From Comamonas sp. KCTC 72670 (GTDB lineage Bacteria; Myxococcota; Myxococcia; Myxococcales; Myxococcaceae), in the NCBI GenBank assembly GCA_014656495.1, contig BNCN01000018.1, positions 98,977 through 162,976 on the forward strand: a stretch of 64,000 nt of DNA. Direction: 5' to 3'. Position numbers and translations under genes: made by a program. The notes under the pieces are model-generated. The model saw only the letters and a program-made list of their open reading frames with translations, was not told the origin of the DNA and did no database searches. This document shows positions 1 through 8,530 of the stretch, in pieces; positions within the stretch are counted from its first letter, which is position 1, and each line of letters opens with the position of its first letter.

Positions 1-1605
1 CACGCGCCGCGCGGCCTGGAGTTGCTCCGCTTCGCGCCGCACGAGGGCCGCCCCACGCTGCTCTCGGAGGTGCTCGCCTCCGGGCGGCCGTGGATGATGG
101 TGCGGCCCGCCGAGGAGCCCGGGGATGACCGCACGGAGGCGGGCCAGTTGTACGCGGCCGCGCGCGAGCTGGGCGTGGGCTCGCTCATCCTCACGCCGCT
201 GGTGGCCCGGCAACGCACGCTCGGCCTGCTCACCTTCATGCGCGCCGATTCGTCGCCGCCCTTCGAAATCCCAGACCTGTCCCTGGCCGAGGAGCTGGCC
301 GGCCGGGCGGCGCTGGCCATCGACAACGCGGCCCTGTTCCGCAAGGCGCGCGCCGCGGAGGAGGAGAGCCGGCGCGGCGCGGCCCGGCTCCACGTCCTGG
401 TGCAGGTGAGCCAGCTCATCGCCGAGGCGGGACTCAACCTGCCCTCGGTGCTGGAGGTGCTGGTGCGCAAGGTGTCGGAGGCGATGGGCGACGCGTGCGT
501 GCTCCAGCTGCTCTCCGAGGACCGGACGCACCTGGACCTGGTGACGGTGCACCACCCGAACGCGGAGGCGCGCGCGGTGCTCGACGCGTCCATGTCGCGC
601 GGCTCGGTGCGCGTGGGGGAGGGGCTGTCGGGCCGGGTGGCGGCGACGGGGCAGACGCTCTTCGTGCCGCGGCTCCAGGCGGACGACCTGCGCGACGAGC
701 GTGTCCCGGAGGGCCGCCTCTTCCTCGAGCAGCACGGACCGCACAGCGTCATCATCGTCCCGCTGGGTGTGCGGGGCCGGGTGCTGGGCACGCTGGGCGT
801 CCTGCGCGAGGCGCGGGGCCGCGAGTATTCGGTGGAGGAGCGCGCGCTGCTGGAGAGCCTCGCGGCGCGCGCGGCCCTGGCCATCGAGGACGCGCGCCTG
901 TACGGCGCCGCGACGCAGGCGGTGAAGGCGCGCGACGAGCTGCTGTCCGTGGCCGGCCACGAGCTGAAGTCACCCCTCAACGCGCTGCAGCTCCAGATTC
1001 ACCTGCTGGCGCGCATGGCCCGGGACGCCGTGGCCTCCGACGGCTTCGCGGAGCGCGCCGAGCGGGCGGCGCGGGCGGGCCAGCGGCTGGGCCTGCTCAT
1101 CGATGACTTGCTGGATGTCTCGCGGCTCAGCTCGGGGCGCCTGGGCCTGAAGCGCGAGGAGGTGGACCTGTCCGCCCTCACGCGCGAGCTGGTCCACCGC
1201 ATGTCCGAGGAGCTGGCGCTGGCGGGCAACGAGGTGCGGCTCGCGCTGGAGCAGCCGGTGCTGGGTGATTGGGACCGGCTGCGATTGGAGCAGGTGCTGG
1301 TGAACCTGCTGTCCAACGCGGCGAAGTACGGCGCGGGCCGGCCGGTGACGGTGGCGGTGGACGTGGTGGGCTCGCTGGCGAGGCTGTCCGTGCGCGACGA
1401 GGGCATCGGCGTCGCGCCGGAGGAGCAGGAGCGCATCTTCGAGCAGTTCGAGCGCTCGGCCTCCGTGCAGCACCACTTCAAGGGCCTGGGCCTGGGCCTG
1501 TGGATTACCAAGCGCATCATCGAGGCCCACGGCGGCACCATCCGCCTGTGGAGTGAGCCGGGCAAGGGCTCCACCTTCACCGTGGAGTTGCCCTTGCGCG
1601 TCTGA
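1..1605 (+). CDS. GAF-domain sensor histidine kinase, 5' end outside the window
   Basis: Sensor kinase of a two-component system: it autophosphorylates from ATP on a His and passes the phosphate to a response regulator. The reading frame is open to base 1, so the N-terminus is missing; 534 residues are visible. They contain the end of one GAF domain (to about residue 105), a second GAF (about 125-300), a HisKA domain with phospho-acceptor His about 320 in HELKSPL, and a HATPase domain with N box NLLSNAAKYG, G1 DEGIGV and G2 GLGLGLW. No membrane segment is visible, so a cytoplasmic small-molecule or redox sensor is likely. No response regulator lies next to it. The family call is firm; the ligand and partner are unknown. 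Confidence 0.93.
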   Translation, partial: HAPRGLELLRFAPHEGRPTLLSEVLASGRPWMMVRPAEEPGDDRTEAGQLYAAARELGVGSLILTPLVARQRTLGLLTFMRADSSPPFEIPDLSLAEELAGRAALAIDNAALFRKARAAEEESRRGAARLHVLVQVSQLIAEAGLNLPSVLEVLVRKVSEAMGDACVLQLLSEDRTHLDLVTVHHPNAEARAVLDASMSRGSVRVGEGLSGRVAATGQTLFVPRLQADDLRDERVPEGRLFLEQHGPHSVIIVPLGVRGRVLGTLGVLREARGREYSVEERALLESLAARAALAIEDARLYGAATQAVKARDELLSVAGHELKSPLNALQLQIHLLARMARDAVASDGFAERAERAARAGQRLGLLIDDLLDVSRLSSGRLGLKREEVDLSALTRELVHRMSEELALAGNEVRLALEQPVLGDWDRLRLEQVLVNLLSNAAKYGAGRPVTVAVDVVGSLARLSVRDEGIGVAPEEQERIFEQFERSASVQHHFKGLGLGLWITKRIIEAHGGTIRLWSEPGKGSTFTVELPLRV

Positions 1606-1638
1606 GCGCCTGGACAGCCCCGAGGTCCCTGCGCTCTG

Positions 1639-2652
1639 GTGCCTCGGATGATGCGCGCACTCCTCCCCTGGGCCCTGCTCGCCGTCGTGTCCGGCGGGCT
1701 CGTCTCCGGCTGCCGGCATGGGCCGGCGTTGAACCCCGCGCTGGACGCGGATGGCGACGGTGTCCCCAACGGGGAGGACGCCTGTCCCACCGTGCGCGGG
1801 CTGGCGCGGCTCCAGGGCTGCCCCGCGCGGGACACGGACGGGGACGGGGTGGAGGACGCGCTCGACAAGTGCCCGCGTCACGCCGGCCCGGCGTCCCGGG
1901 ACGGCTGCCCCATCCGCGACACGGACGAGGACGGCGTGGAGGACGCGAAGGACCTGTGCCCGCGCGTGCCCGGCCTGCTGGAGCGCCAGGGGTGTCCCAT
2001 CGACGACCCGGACCGCGACGGCGTGGAGGGCGCCGCGGACAAGTGCCCCAACGAGCCCGGCCCGGCGTCCCGGGACGGCTGCCCCGTGCGGGACGCGGAC
2101 GGTGACGGCGTCCCGGACGAGGAGGACGCGTGCCCCAACGAGGAGGGGCTCGCCTCGCTGCGGGGCTGTCCGGAGCGGGACTCGGATGGTGATGGCGTCC
2201 CGGACCACCGCGACAACTGCCCGCGAGAGCGCGGCCTGATGGACAACCAGGGCTGCACCTCCGCGGCGAAGCAGTTCGTCATCATCCGCCCGGACCGGCT
2301 GGAGCTGGTGGAGCGCATCGGGTTCGCGCCGGGCACGGCCACGCTGCTGCCGCGCGCCCTGCCGGTGCTGGACAACGTGGCCCGGGTGCTGCTCGCGCAT
2401 CCCCGGATGGGCGTCATCGCCATCGAGGGCCACACCGACAACCTGGGCGAGCCGCACGCGCAACGGGCGCTGACGCTGGCGCGCGCGGAGGCGGTGCGGG
2501 ACCACCTGGTGCGGCAGGGCGTCCCCCCAGACCGCCTGGAAGCGCGAGGCTTTGGGCCCGACAGGCCGGTGGAGACGAATGAAACCTCCGTGGGCCGCAA
2601 GGCCAACCGGCGGATGGACCTGCGCATCGTGACGCCTCGGGCCCATCCGTGA
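1639..2652 (+). CDS. OmpA-family lipoprotein with thrombospondin type 3 repeats
   Basis: Predicted outer-membrane lipoprotein that binds calcium and peptidoglycan. The signal peptide ends in a lipobox (LVSGC, about residue 25). Six repeats of about 33 residues follow, each with the acidic D-x-D-x-D-G-V core of thrombospondin type 3 calcium sites plus paired cysteines (DADGDGVPNGEDACP is typical). The C-terminal third is an OmpA-C domain with the peptidoglycan-binding signature IEGHTDNLGE and later GRKANRRMDLRI. Length is 337 residues from GTG 1639; in-frame ATGs at 1648 and 1651 would also keep the signal peptide intact. It lies 33 bp after the kinase. Likely role is envelope anchoring; no enzymatic motif is seen. 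Confidence 0.9.
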   Translation: MPRMMRALLPWALLAVVSGGLVSGCRHGPALNPALDADGDGVPNGEDACPTVRGLARLQGCPARDTDGDGVEDALDKCPRHAGPASRDGCPIRDTDEDGVEDAKDLCPRVPGLLERQGCPIDDPDRDGVEGAADKCPNEPGPASRDGCPVRDADGDGVPDEEDACPNEEGLASLRGCPERDSDGDGVPDHRDNCPRERGLMDNQGCTSAAKQFVIIRPDRLELVERIGFAPGTATLLPRALPVLDNVARVLLAHPRMGVIAIEGHTDNLGEPHAQRALTLARAEAVRDHLVRQGVPPDRLEARGFGPDRPVETNETSVGRKANRRMDLRIVTPRAHP

Positions 2653-2699
2653 GTGCCGGGCTCCCCGGGAATGGGGGGCCTGGGGTACGCTCACCCGCC

Positions 2700-4160
2700 A
2701 TGAGTGCTTCCAGCCCCTTGTTTGGTGACCTGCTGCTCAAGCTGGGTGTCGTCTCGCCCAGCCAGGTTCAGGAGGCGCTCGCCCTGCAAGCCTTGACCGG
2801 CCAGCGCGTCGGCGAGGCCCTCATCTCCCTGGGCTACGTGACGCGGGAGCAGATTCAGGACGCGCTGGGGGAGGCGCTCGGCCTGCACCACGACAAGAGC
2901 CCGATGCAGCCCGCGCTGGGCGAGCTGCTGGTGGGCCTCAAGTACGTGACGCTGGCGCAGCTCGACGAGGCGCTCGCGCGTCAGCGCCGCGACGGCCGCA
3001 AGCTGGGCGAAATCCTGGTGGAGCTGGGGCACTGCACCTACAAGCAGATTTACGAAGCACTCGGGTTGCAGAACCGCATCGCCGGGCGCCAGGACCTGGC
3101 GCGCCCCGCGTCCGACGGGCGCCGCCGCGTGGTGGTGGTGGATGACAGCCCGCTGGCCTGCGCCTTCGTGCAGGAGGGCCTGGTGGCCCTGGGCTACGAG
3201 GTCCTCTGCTTCCAGGACCCCTTCGAGGCGCTGGAGAGCATGGGGCGGCTGCAGCCCGTCATCGTCCTCAGCGACCTGGAGATGCCCAGCCTGGATGGCG
3301 TGGAGCTGTGCCGCCGTCTGAAGGAGGGCCCCAGCCACGCGGTGCCCGTCATCATCCTCACGGCGAATGACGGCGAGGCGGAGCGCGTGCGGGGCCTGCG
3401 CGCCGGCGCGGACGACTACGTCAACAAGTCCGCGTCCATGGATGAGCTGGCCGCGCGCATCGAGAGCGTGGTGCGCCGCACCGGCGAGACGGAGCGCATG
3501 CGCAAGCTGTTCGCGCGCTACACCTCCGACGCCGTGGTGGAGGAGATCCTCAAGAGCGCGGACGCGGTGGTGCTCACCGGTGAGAAGCGCGAGGTGACGC
3601 TGCTGTTCGCGGACATCCGCAACTTCACCGGCCTGGCGGAGAGCCTGCCGCCGGAGCAGGTGGTGGGGGTGCTCAACCAGGTGCTCGGGCGGATGTCGGA
3701 CGCGGTGCTCACCTGCGGCGGCACGCTGGACAAGTTCCTGGGTGACGGGCTGATGGCGGTGTTCGGCGCGCCCGTGGCCCGGCCGGATGACGCGCTGCGT
3801 GCGCTGCAGTGCGCGAAGATGATGATGGACGCGCTGACGGACCTGCGCATCGAGGCGGAGGCGGAGTGGACCGCCAACGGGCGCGAGGGCCAGCCGCTGG
3901 TGCTGGAGCTGGGCATCGGCATCAACTCCGGCGTGGTGGTGGCGGGCAACATCGGCAGCACGCTGCGCGCCGAGTACACGTGCATCGGTGACGCGGTGAA
4001 CGTGGCCGCGCGGCTGTGCGCGCTCGCGGGCCCGGGAGAAATCCTCGTGGGTGAGCGCACGCGCGAGCTGGTGGACGCCAACGAGACGGCCTTCGAGGAC
4101 CTGCCCCCCGTGCGGCTGAAGGGCAAGCAGCAGCCCGTTCCGCTGTTCCGCGCGCTGTGA
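2700..4160 (+). CDS. Response regulator fused to class III adenylyl/guanylyl cyclase
   Basis: 486-residue soluble signalling protein. Residues 1-140 hold two or three copies of a short helical repeat (FGDLLLKLGVVSPSQVQEAL, then ALGELLVGLKYVTLAQLDEAL) resembling the N-terminal repeats of GspE/MshE-type proteins. A receiver domain follows (about 145-262; VVVVDDSP, LSDLEMPSLDG). The C-terminal cyclase domain has the metal-binding motif LFADIRNFTG, KFLGDGLMAVFG and GDAVNVAARL. It should make cAMP (or cGMP) from the NTP under phosphorelay control. The start is ATG 2700; an upstream GTG at 2649 overlaps the ompA-like stop but adds residues unlike the repeat. The domain assignment is strong; substrate choice is not proven. 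Confidence 0.9.
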   Translation: MSASSPLFGDLLLKLGVVSPSQVQEALALQALTGQRVGEALISLGYVTREQIQDALGEALGLHHDKSPMQPALGELLVGLKYVTLAQLDEALARQRRDGRKLGEILVELGHCTYKQIYEALGLQNRIAGRQDLARPASDGRRRVVVVDDSPLACAFVQEGLVALGYEVLCFQDPFEALESMGRLQPVIVLSDLEMPSLDGVELCRRLKEGPSHAVPVIILTANDGEAERVRGLRAGADDYVNKSASMDELAARIESVVRRTGETERMRKLFARYTSDAVVEEILKSADAVVLTGEKREVTLLFADIRNFTGLAESLPPEQVVGVLNQVLGRMSDAVLTCGGTLDKFLGDGLMAVFGAPVARPDDALRALQCAKMMMDALTDLRIEAEAEWTANGREGQPLVLELGIGINSGVVVAGNIGSTLRAEYTCIGDAVNVAARLCALAGPGEILVGERTRELVDANETAFEDLPPVRLKGKQQPVPLFRAL

Positions 4161-4214
4161 GTGCGTGAAGTCCAGGCGCGCCACCCGGGCGGAAAGCGGC
4201 TATAGGAAAGGGTC

Positions 4215-4631
4215 ATGAGTGCCTCCAACGATGGCGAGCCCCCTCCGTCCCGCCGTTCCCCCGTGTTGTGGGTGGGCTTCGCCTTCGGGCTCGCGCTGGT
4301 CGCGGCCGTGCTGGTGGGGGCGCTGAGCGGCTCCAAGGCGCTGCACGCGGACCGCATCCATCAGGACTTCGCGGTGCTCGAGGCCGCGCTGGAGCGCTAC
4401 CGGGCGGACAAGGGCCCTCTGCCGGAAGACGCGGACCTGGAGGAGCTGCTGGTCCCCGAGTACCTGCCGGAGCTGCCGCTGGACCCGTGGGGCCGGCACT
4501 ACCGCTACACCAGCAATGGGGAGCAGGTGTTCCTCGCCACCTTCGGCAAGAGCGACGACCGGGGCGGCACGGGCGAGGAGCAGGACCACACCAACCACGA
4601 CGGGCACCCGACGCCGAAGCGCGCGCCCTAG
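4215..4631 (+). CDS. GspG-like (type II secretion pseudopilin C-domain) protein
   Basis: 138 residues with one N-terminal membrane helix (about 17-37), then a helix and the pseudopilin signature LPLDPWGRHYRYTSNG that matches the C-terminal domain of the major type II secretion pseudopilin GspG. The usual prepilin-peptidase site (G followed by F-T-x-x-E at the start of the helix) is not present, so the protein is probably a membrane-anchored relative rather than a processed pilin. Its tail after residue 120 is acidic and His-rich and lacks the calcium-site region. No other secretion genes are adjacent. The function is therefore open. Confidence 0.75.
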   Translation: MSASNDGEPPPSRRSPVLWVGFAFGLALVAAVLVGALSGSKALHADRIHQDFAVLEAALERYRADKGPLPEDADLEELLVPEYLPELPLDPWGRHYRYTSNGEQVFLATFGKSDDRGGTGEEQDHTNHDGHPTPKRAP

Positions 4632-4798
4632 CGTGCGGGGCGCCGGGCGCAGGGAGACGTGCCTGCTCCGCGGGCCGCCCGGCGCGTCGTGAGCCGGGCC
4701 CCGGAGCAAGCCAGCGTGACACCGGCGTCCGCTTTTTGGCGTCGCCATGGCCATCTGTACCTTCGCGGGGAAGGGTTTCCCGCACCTGGAGGGCAGCC

Positions 4799-6160
4799 AT
4801 GGCCATCATCTGCGTCACCAACCTGTCCCCTGAGTCCCTGGCCGCGGCCCACGTGGCGGCGGCCGTCGCGGGCCGTCTGCAAGAGCCGCTGCTGCTGTTG
4901 GGGGTCGCGGAGGGAGACGCCTTCCTCGACGACGGCGCCGGCGCGGTGTCCCTCACCCAGCAGCGCCTGGAGGAAGAAGCCGTCCGGCTGGAGCCGCTCG
5001 CGCGGGTGGTGCGCTACCGCCTGCAAGCGGGCTCCACCGCGGACGAGGTGCTGAGCGACGAGGAGTGCCGCCGCGCGCGCTGGATCGTGGTGGCGGCCAC
5101 CGGCTGGCGCACCTCCGCGTGGCGGCGGGCCACGGTGCCGGAGCGGCTGTCCCGGTATGGCTGCGCGCCGGTGCTCGCCGTGCGCAGCGACACTGCGATG
5201 ACGGACTGGGCGCGGGGCCGGCGGCGGCTGCTGGTGCTGGTGGGCGTGGACCCGGGTTCGTCCACCACGGGCGCGGCGGTGTCCTTCCTGCGCGAGCTGC
5301 GCCGCGTGGGCCCCTGCGACGTGTTGGCCACGTACGTGTGTTCGCCCATGGATGAGCGCGAGCGGCTGGGCATCCACAGCCCCGTGCACGTGGAGCTGCT
5401 GGAGCCGGGGCTCCAGGACATGGAGGCGCTGGACCCGATGGTGGAGCGCGTGCTCCAGCGCGAGGTGCGCGAGCAGGTGGGAGACCTGCTGGGCGAAGGC
5501 AGCGTGGAGGTGGTGCTGGAGCCGGGCTTCGGCCGCCCCGCGGACCACCTGATGCACGTGGCGCACACGCGCGGCGCGGACCTGATGGTGGTGGGCACGC
5601 ACCAGCGCAGCGGCGTGAAGCGGCTGTGGCACGGCTCGGTGTCCGCGGGCGTGCTGCGGCACGCGGCGCAGTCGGTGGTGTGCGTGCCGCCCGTGGTGCA
5701 GTCGCGCCGGGCGGGCCATCCGCCGCGCAGCGTGCTGGTGCCGGTGGACTTCTCGGAGGCCAGCGCGCGCGCCATCTCCCAGGCGCGCACGCTGGTGGGG
5801 CCGGGCGGCCGCGTCCACCTGCTGCATGTGCACCGCCGCCGCCTGGAGGACCGCGGCCTCGTGGACCACTACGGCGTGTTGCCCGCGCCGCCCAGGGAGC
5901 GAGACTTGCTGCTCCAGCGGCTGTGGGAGCTGGTGCCTCGCGACGAGACGTCCCAGGCGGTGCGCTGGAGCGTGGAGGGCGTCACCGGCGAGGACGTGAC
6001 GCTGGCCATCTGCCAGGCGACGGAACGCGAGGGGGTGGACCTGGTGTGCGTCGGGACGTCCCTGGAGCCTTCGCGCCTGCGCGACGCGCTGGAGGGCGAG
6101 GTGGCCCATGAGCTGGTGGCCCGCTGCCGAAGGCCCGTCATGGTGGTGCCCTCGGCCTGA
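4799..6160 (+). CDS. Universal stress protein with three Usp-like modules
   Basis: 453-residue cytoplasmic protein. Module 1 (1-135) is a divergent Usp fold. Module 2 (about 140-300) ends with DLMVVGTHQRSGVKRLWHGSVS, the family's ATP-binding G-2x-G-9x-G(S) pattern. Module 3 (about 310-453) starts SVLVPVDFSEASARA and ends DLVCVGTSLEPS, where the nucleotide glycines are degraded. Usp proteins bind ATP and accumulate under stress; triple-module forms are larger than the usual 140-300 residues. ATG 4799 was chosen because the fold begins there; upstream in-frame sequence is the shadow of the preceding gene. Confidence 0.85.
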   Translation: MAIICVTNLSPESLAAAHVAAAVAGRLQEPLLLLGVAEGDAFLDDGAGAVSLTQQRLEEEAVRLEPLARVVRYRLQAGSTADEVLSDEECRRARWIVVAATGWRTSAWRRATVPERLSRYGCAPVLAVRSDTAMTDWARGRRRLLVLVGVDPGSSTTGAAVSFLRELRRVGPCDVLATYVCSPMDERERLGIHSPVHVELLEPGLQDMEALDPMVERVLQREVREQVGDLLGEGSVEVVLEPGFGRPADHLMHVAHTRGADLMVVGTHQRSGVKRLWHGSVSAGVLRHAAQSVVCVPPVVQSRRAGHPPRSVLVPVDFSEASARAISQARTLVGPGGRVHLLHVHRRRLEDRGLVDHYGVLPAPPRERDLLLQRLWELVPRDETSQAVRWSVEGVTGEDVTLAICQATEREGVDLVCVGTSLEPSRLRDALEGEVAHELVARCRRPVMVVPSA

Positions 6161-6322
6161 GCAGGCGGCGTCACGGGTGGGGGCACCTGTCGCCACATGA
6201 AAGGATTTGCAGGTGGTGGCCTCGGCGACGCGCCCGGTAGGGCACGTGCGCCGTTGAAGTCAGGACCCTGGAAGGCATTAGAATCTCAGAAACCACGCTT
6301 TCCAGTCGCAGGGGGGCCGCCG

Positions 6323-6904
6323 GTGACACCTCAGGGTTATCGTGAAGTGGAGCTCGTCTGTAACCGTTCGTCGCTGCTCATCCACGGGGGCACGGAAGAG
6401 GAGCGGCGCTGTTGGGCGCAGGAGGCCGCGCGCAACTTCGATGTGGAGTTGGTGGAGGTGCGGCAGGCGGCGGAGCTGCCGCAGGCGCTCCGTCAGCCCA
6501 ATGGGGTGGTGTTCATCGCGGACGTGGCCCGGCTGGGGCGGGACGCGCAGTTCGCGCTGCTCCGGTGCCTGCAGACGCAGGAGGAACGGCCGAAGCTGGT
6601 GCTGGGCGTCTCCGGCGCGGCGGACGCGGCGCGGGCGCGCGGCACGCTGCGAGAGGACCTGCACTACCGCCTGCATCAAGCCCAGGTGGACCTTCAGAAG
6701 GACGGGCTGCGGGACGTGCTGAAGCGCCGCTGGGCGCAGCAGGCCGAGCAGCTCGCGCTGAAGGCCGCCGCGGTCCGGGCCGCCGAGGAGCAGGCCCGCG
6801 AGGCCGCGGCGGCTCGCCGTCCGGGTACGGTGACGCGCACCGCGCCGAAGCGTACGAGCAGCGCGGCGCGCGGCGCGGTGGAGGCGCGGAACGCGGCGCG
6901 GTGA
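6323..6904 (+). CDS. Degenerate sigma-54-interaction (AAA+) domain protein
   Basis: 193 residues from GTG 6323, which has an SD-like G run (AGGGGGG) 6 bp upstream; a longer start at ATG 6197 is possible. The middle shows LRCLQTQEERPKLVLG and REDLHYRLHQAQVDL, recognisably the second half of the AAA+ domain of bacterial enhancer-binding proteins (compare the FREDLYYRL motif). The Walker A and GAFTGA loops are absent and there is no DNA-binding domain; instead residues 150-193 are an Ala/Arg-rich basic tail. It cannot act as an ordinary ATP-driven sigma-54 activator. It may be a decoy or adaptor of AAA+ activators, or an eroded gene. A weak promoter (TTGAAG 6254, TAGAAT 6279) precedes it. Confidence 0.65.
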   Translation: MTPQGYREVELVCNRSSLLIHGGTEEERRCWAQEAARNFDVELVEVRQAAELPQALRQPNGVVFIADVARLGRDAQFALLRCLQTQEERPKLVLGVSGAADAARARGTLREDLHYRLHQAQVDLQKDGLRDVLKRRWAQQAEQLALKAAAVRAAEEQAREAAAARRPGTVTRTAPKRTSSAARGAVEARNAAR

Positions 6905-7019
6905 GGGATGCCGCCACGGGGACGGAGGGGCTCCGTTCCCGTGCAGCGCGTGCCCGAACTGGTGGATGTGTGCGCCCGCTCGGCGTCGCGGGGCCACCGG
7001 CTCCCGCCGGGGTGGGCCC

Positions 7020-7245
7020 GTGACGCCCGCTCGGCGGCGACAGCCTTGACCGCAATGAGCACATGACGCCGTCACGTCGGCGCCGCCGCGTCGCATGCGT
7101 TGACGGAGTTTCCCCGTGACGCCCGCTCGGCGGCGACGGCCCTGACCGCAATGAGCACGTGATGCCGCCGCGTTGGCGCCGCCACGTCGCAGGCATTGAC
7201 GGAGCTTCCCCGTGACGCCCTCCCGGCGGCGACGGCCTTGGCCGG
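7020..7245. repeat. 96-bp tandem repeat, 2.3 copies
   Basis: Unit 1 is 7020-7115, unit 2 is 7116-7211, and a partial third unit starts at 7212 and fades by about 7245. Each unit begins GTGACGCCCGCTCGGCGGCG (third copy CCCTCCCGG at positions 7-15) and ends GACGGAG(T/C)TTCCCC. Units 1 and 2 are both exactly 96 bp and differ at about a dozen positions. The repeats fill the gap (6905-7335) between the tails of two convergent genes; no credible gene is seen there. Confidence 0.85.
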
Positions 7246-7335
7246 CGCGAGGGCTTGGCGTCATCGCTTCGCCAAATGGTTCCACCGCGCCCCGTTGGAG
7301 CGTGTCCCCCGACCTGGCGGTGTCACCGGACTTCG

Positions 7336-7737
7336 TCAGTGCCGGTGCTTCTGCCCGCGCTTCGTCTTCACCGTGCGGGCCGCCGCCTTCTTCGCCGTGC
7401 CGCGCTTGGCGGCCGCGGCCTGGCCCGGAACGGCCTTGCGCCCTGTCTGCCGGCTCGCGGCGGCCGCCTTCGCCGCCGGAGCGCGCTTGCTCGCGGGCGC
7501 CTTCGTGGGCTTGGCGCTCTCGATGACCCCGCGAGCCACCTTCACGGTCCGCGGCGTCTCCGCCGCTGGCCGGGCGCGGCCGCGCCGCACCTTCTCACCC
7601 CGAATCCTGGACTGGAGGGAGGCCACCCCCCGGGCCGTCACCACCGCCGTCCCCAGGAGGACCTTCGCCCCACGGGTACCGGCCTGGACGGCCACCTCCT
7701 TCACCCTGTCCACCAGCCCCCGCTTGGAACTCGCCAT
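7336..7737 (-). CDS. Small histone-H1-like Lys/Ala/Arg-rich protein
   Basis: 133 residues from ATG 7737 (MASSKRGLVDRVKE). The first 60 residues contain an amphipathic helix and an Ala/Val-rich segment; from about residue 65 on the chain is dominated by K, A, R, P and T (SKRAPAAKAAAASRQTGRK, AKKAAARTVKTKRG), the composition of bacterial histone-H1-like DNA-binding tails. It probably coats or compacts DNA. The frame runs upstream to 7935 but that part overlaps the divergent gene at 7914 and looks non-coding. A second protein with a similar tail is encoded at 53269. Confidence 0.75.
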   Translation of the reverse strand: MASSKRGLVDRVKEVAVQAGTRGAKVLLGTAVVTARGVASLQSRIRGEKVRRGRARPAAETPRTVKVARGVIESAKPTKAPASKRAPAAKAAAASRQTGRKAVPGQAAAAKRGTAKKAAARTVKTKRGQKHRH

Positions 7738-7913
7738 GGCGCGCCTCGTCTCTCTGGCTCGGTTTCGCTGGCGCCAAAGGTAGTCACGGACACCCCGCCG
7801 TGAAGCCGCCCCCCTCCGGTTCCGGTGGCATTCCAAGATGGGCGGGAATGTGTGAAGTCGGGAAACTGGGCTAGAGTCCGCCGCACTGTCCCATTTTCTT
7901 CCCGGAGCAAGAC

Positions 7914-8381
7914 ATGTCCCAGGACAACACTGCAAAGCCCAAGCGCGGCCTGAAGCGGCCCATTGAGGTGGTTCGTGCCGAGCTGCTCAAGGACCCGGAG
8001 ACGAAGAAGATCGCCGAGGCCGTGAGCATGCAGCTCGAGGACTACGTGGAGCTGGTCCTCAAGTACGCCCAGGACAAGGACAAGGAGCCCGAGCTCGCCG
8101 TCATCTCCGACGAGGAGCTGCGCCGCAACGGCTTCAACCCGCTGTCGGCCGAGGAGGCCGCCGACATCCTGATCAAGGGCATGAAGGGTGAACTGCCCGG
8201 CTCGCCGCCGGACTTCGAGGCCTCCAAGTTCACCCAGGACAAGGTGTCCACGGCTGGCAAGCCGGCCCTCACCACGCCCGATTCGCCCGCGTCCGCCCCC
8301 ACCGGTCCGCAAGATCCCGCCGCCCGCCAGGAGCTGATGGATCAGCTCAAGAAGGGCAGCAGCGGCGGCAACCGCCCGTAA
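7914..8381 (+). CDS. Small acidic/helical protein of unknown function
   Basis: 155 residues, no signal peptide or membrane segment. The N-terminus is basic (KPKRGLKRP); residues 20-100 are predicted helices rich in K, E, D and L (EELRRNGFNPLSAEEAADIL); the C-terminal third is a Pro/Ala/Ser linker ending in KKGSSGGNRP. The ATG has a good SD (GGAGCAAGAC). It is divergent from the histone-like gene and followed by another small gene 149 bp downstream. I do not recognise the family. Confidence 0.75.
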   Translation: MSQDNTAKPKRGLKRPIEVVRAELLKDPETKKIAEAVSMQLEDYVELVLKYAQDKDKEPELAVISDEELRRNGFNPLSAEEAADILIKGMKGELPGSPPDFEASKFTQDKVSTAGKPALTTPDSPASAPTGPQDPAARQELMDQLKKGSSGGNRP

Positions 8382-8530
8382 TCCCTGGCACCCAGGGGCA
8401 ATGCCGGGGGGAAAAATTCGACGGAAATAAGGGGAGGAAACAATTCCCCACACTGCCCGAGAATCCTTTCGAGCTTTCCTCCCGGCACAAATCTCCGACT
8501 TACAAACTTTCAAAAATCGAGGGTACTACC

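Noticed and set aside
8384..8420. Sigma-54-like TGGCAC upstream of the 8531 gene
   Set aside because: GG-to-GC spacing is one base short.
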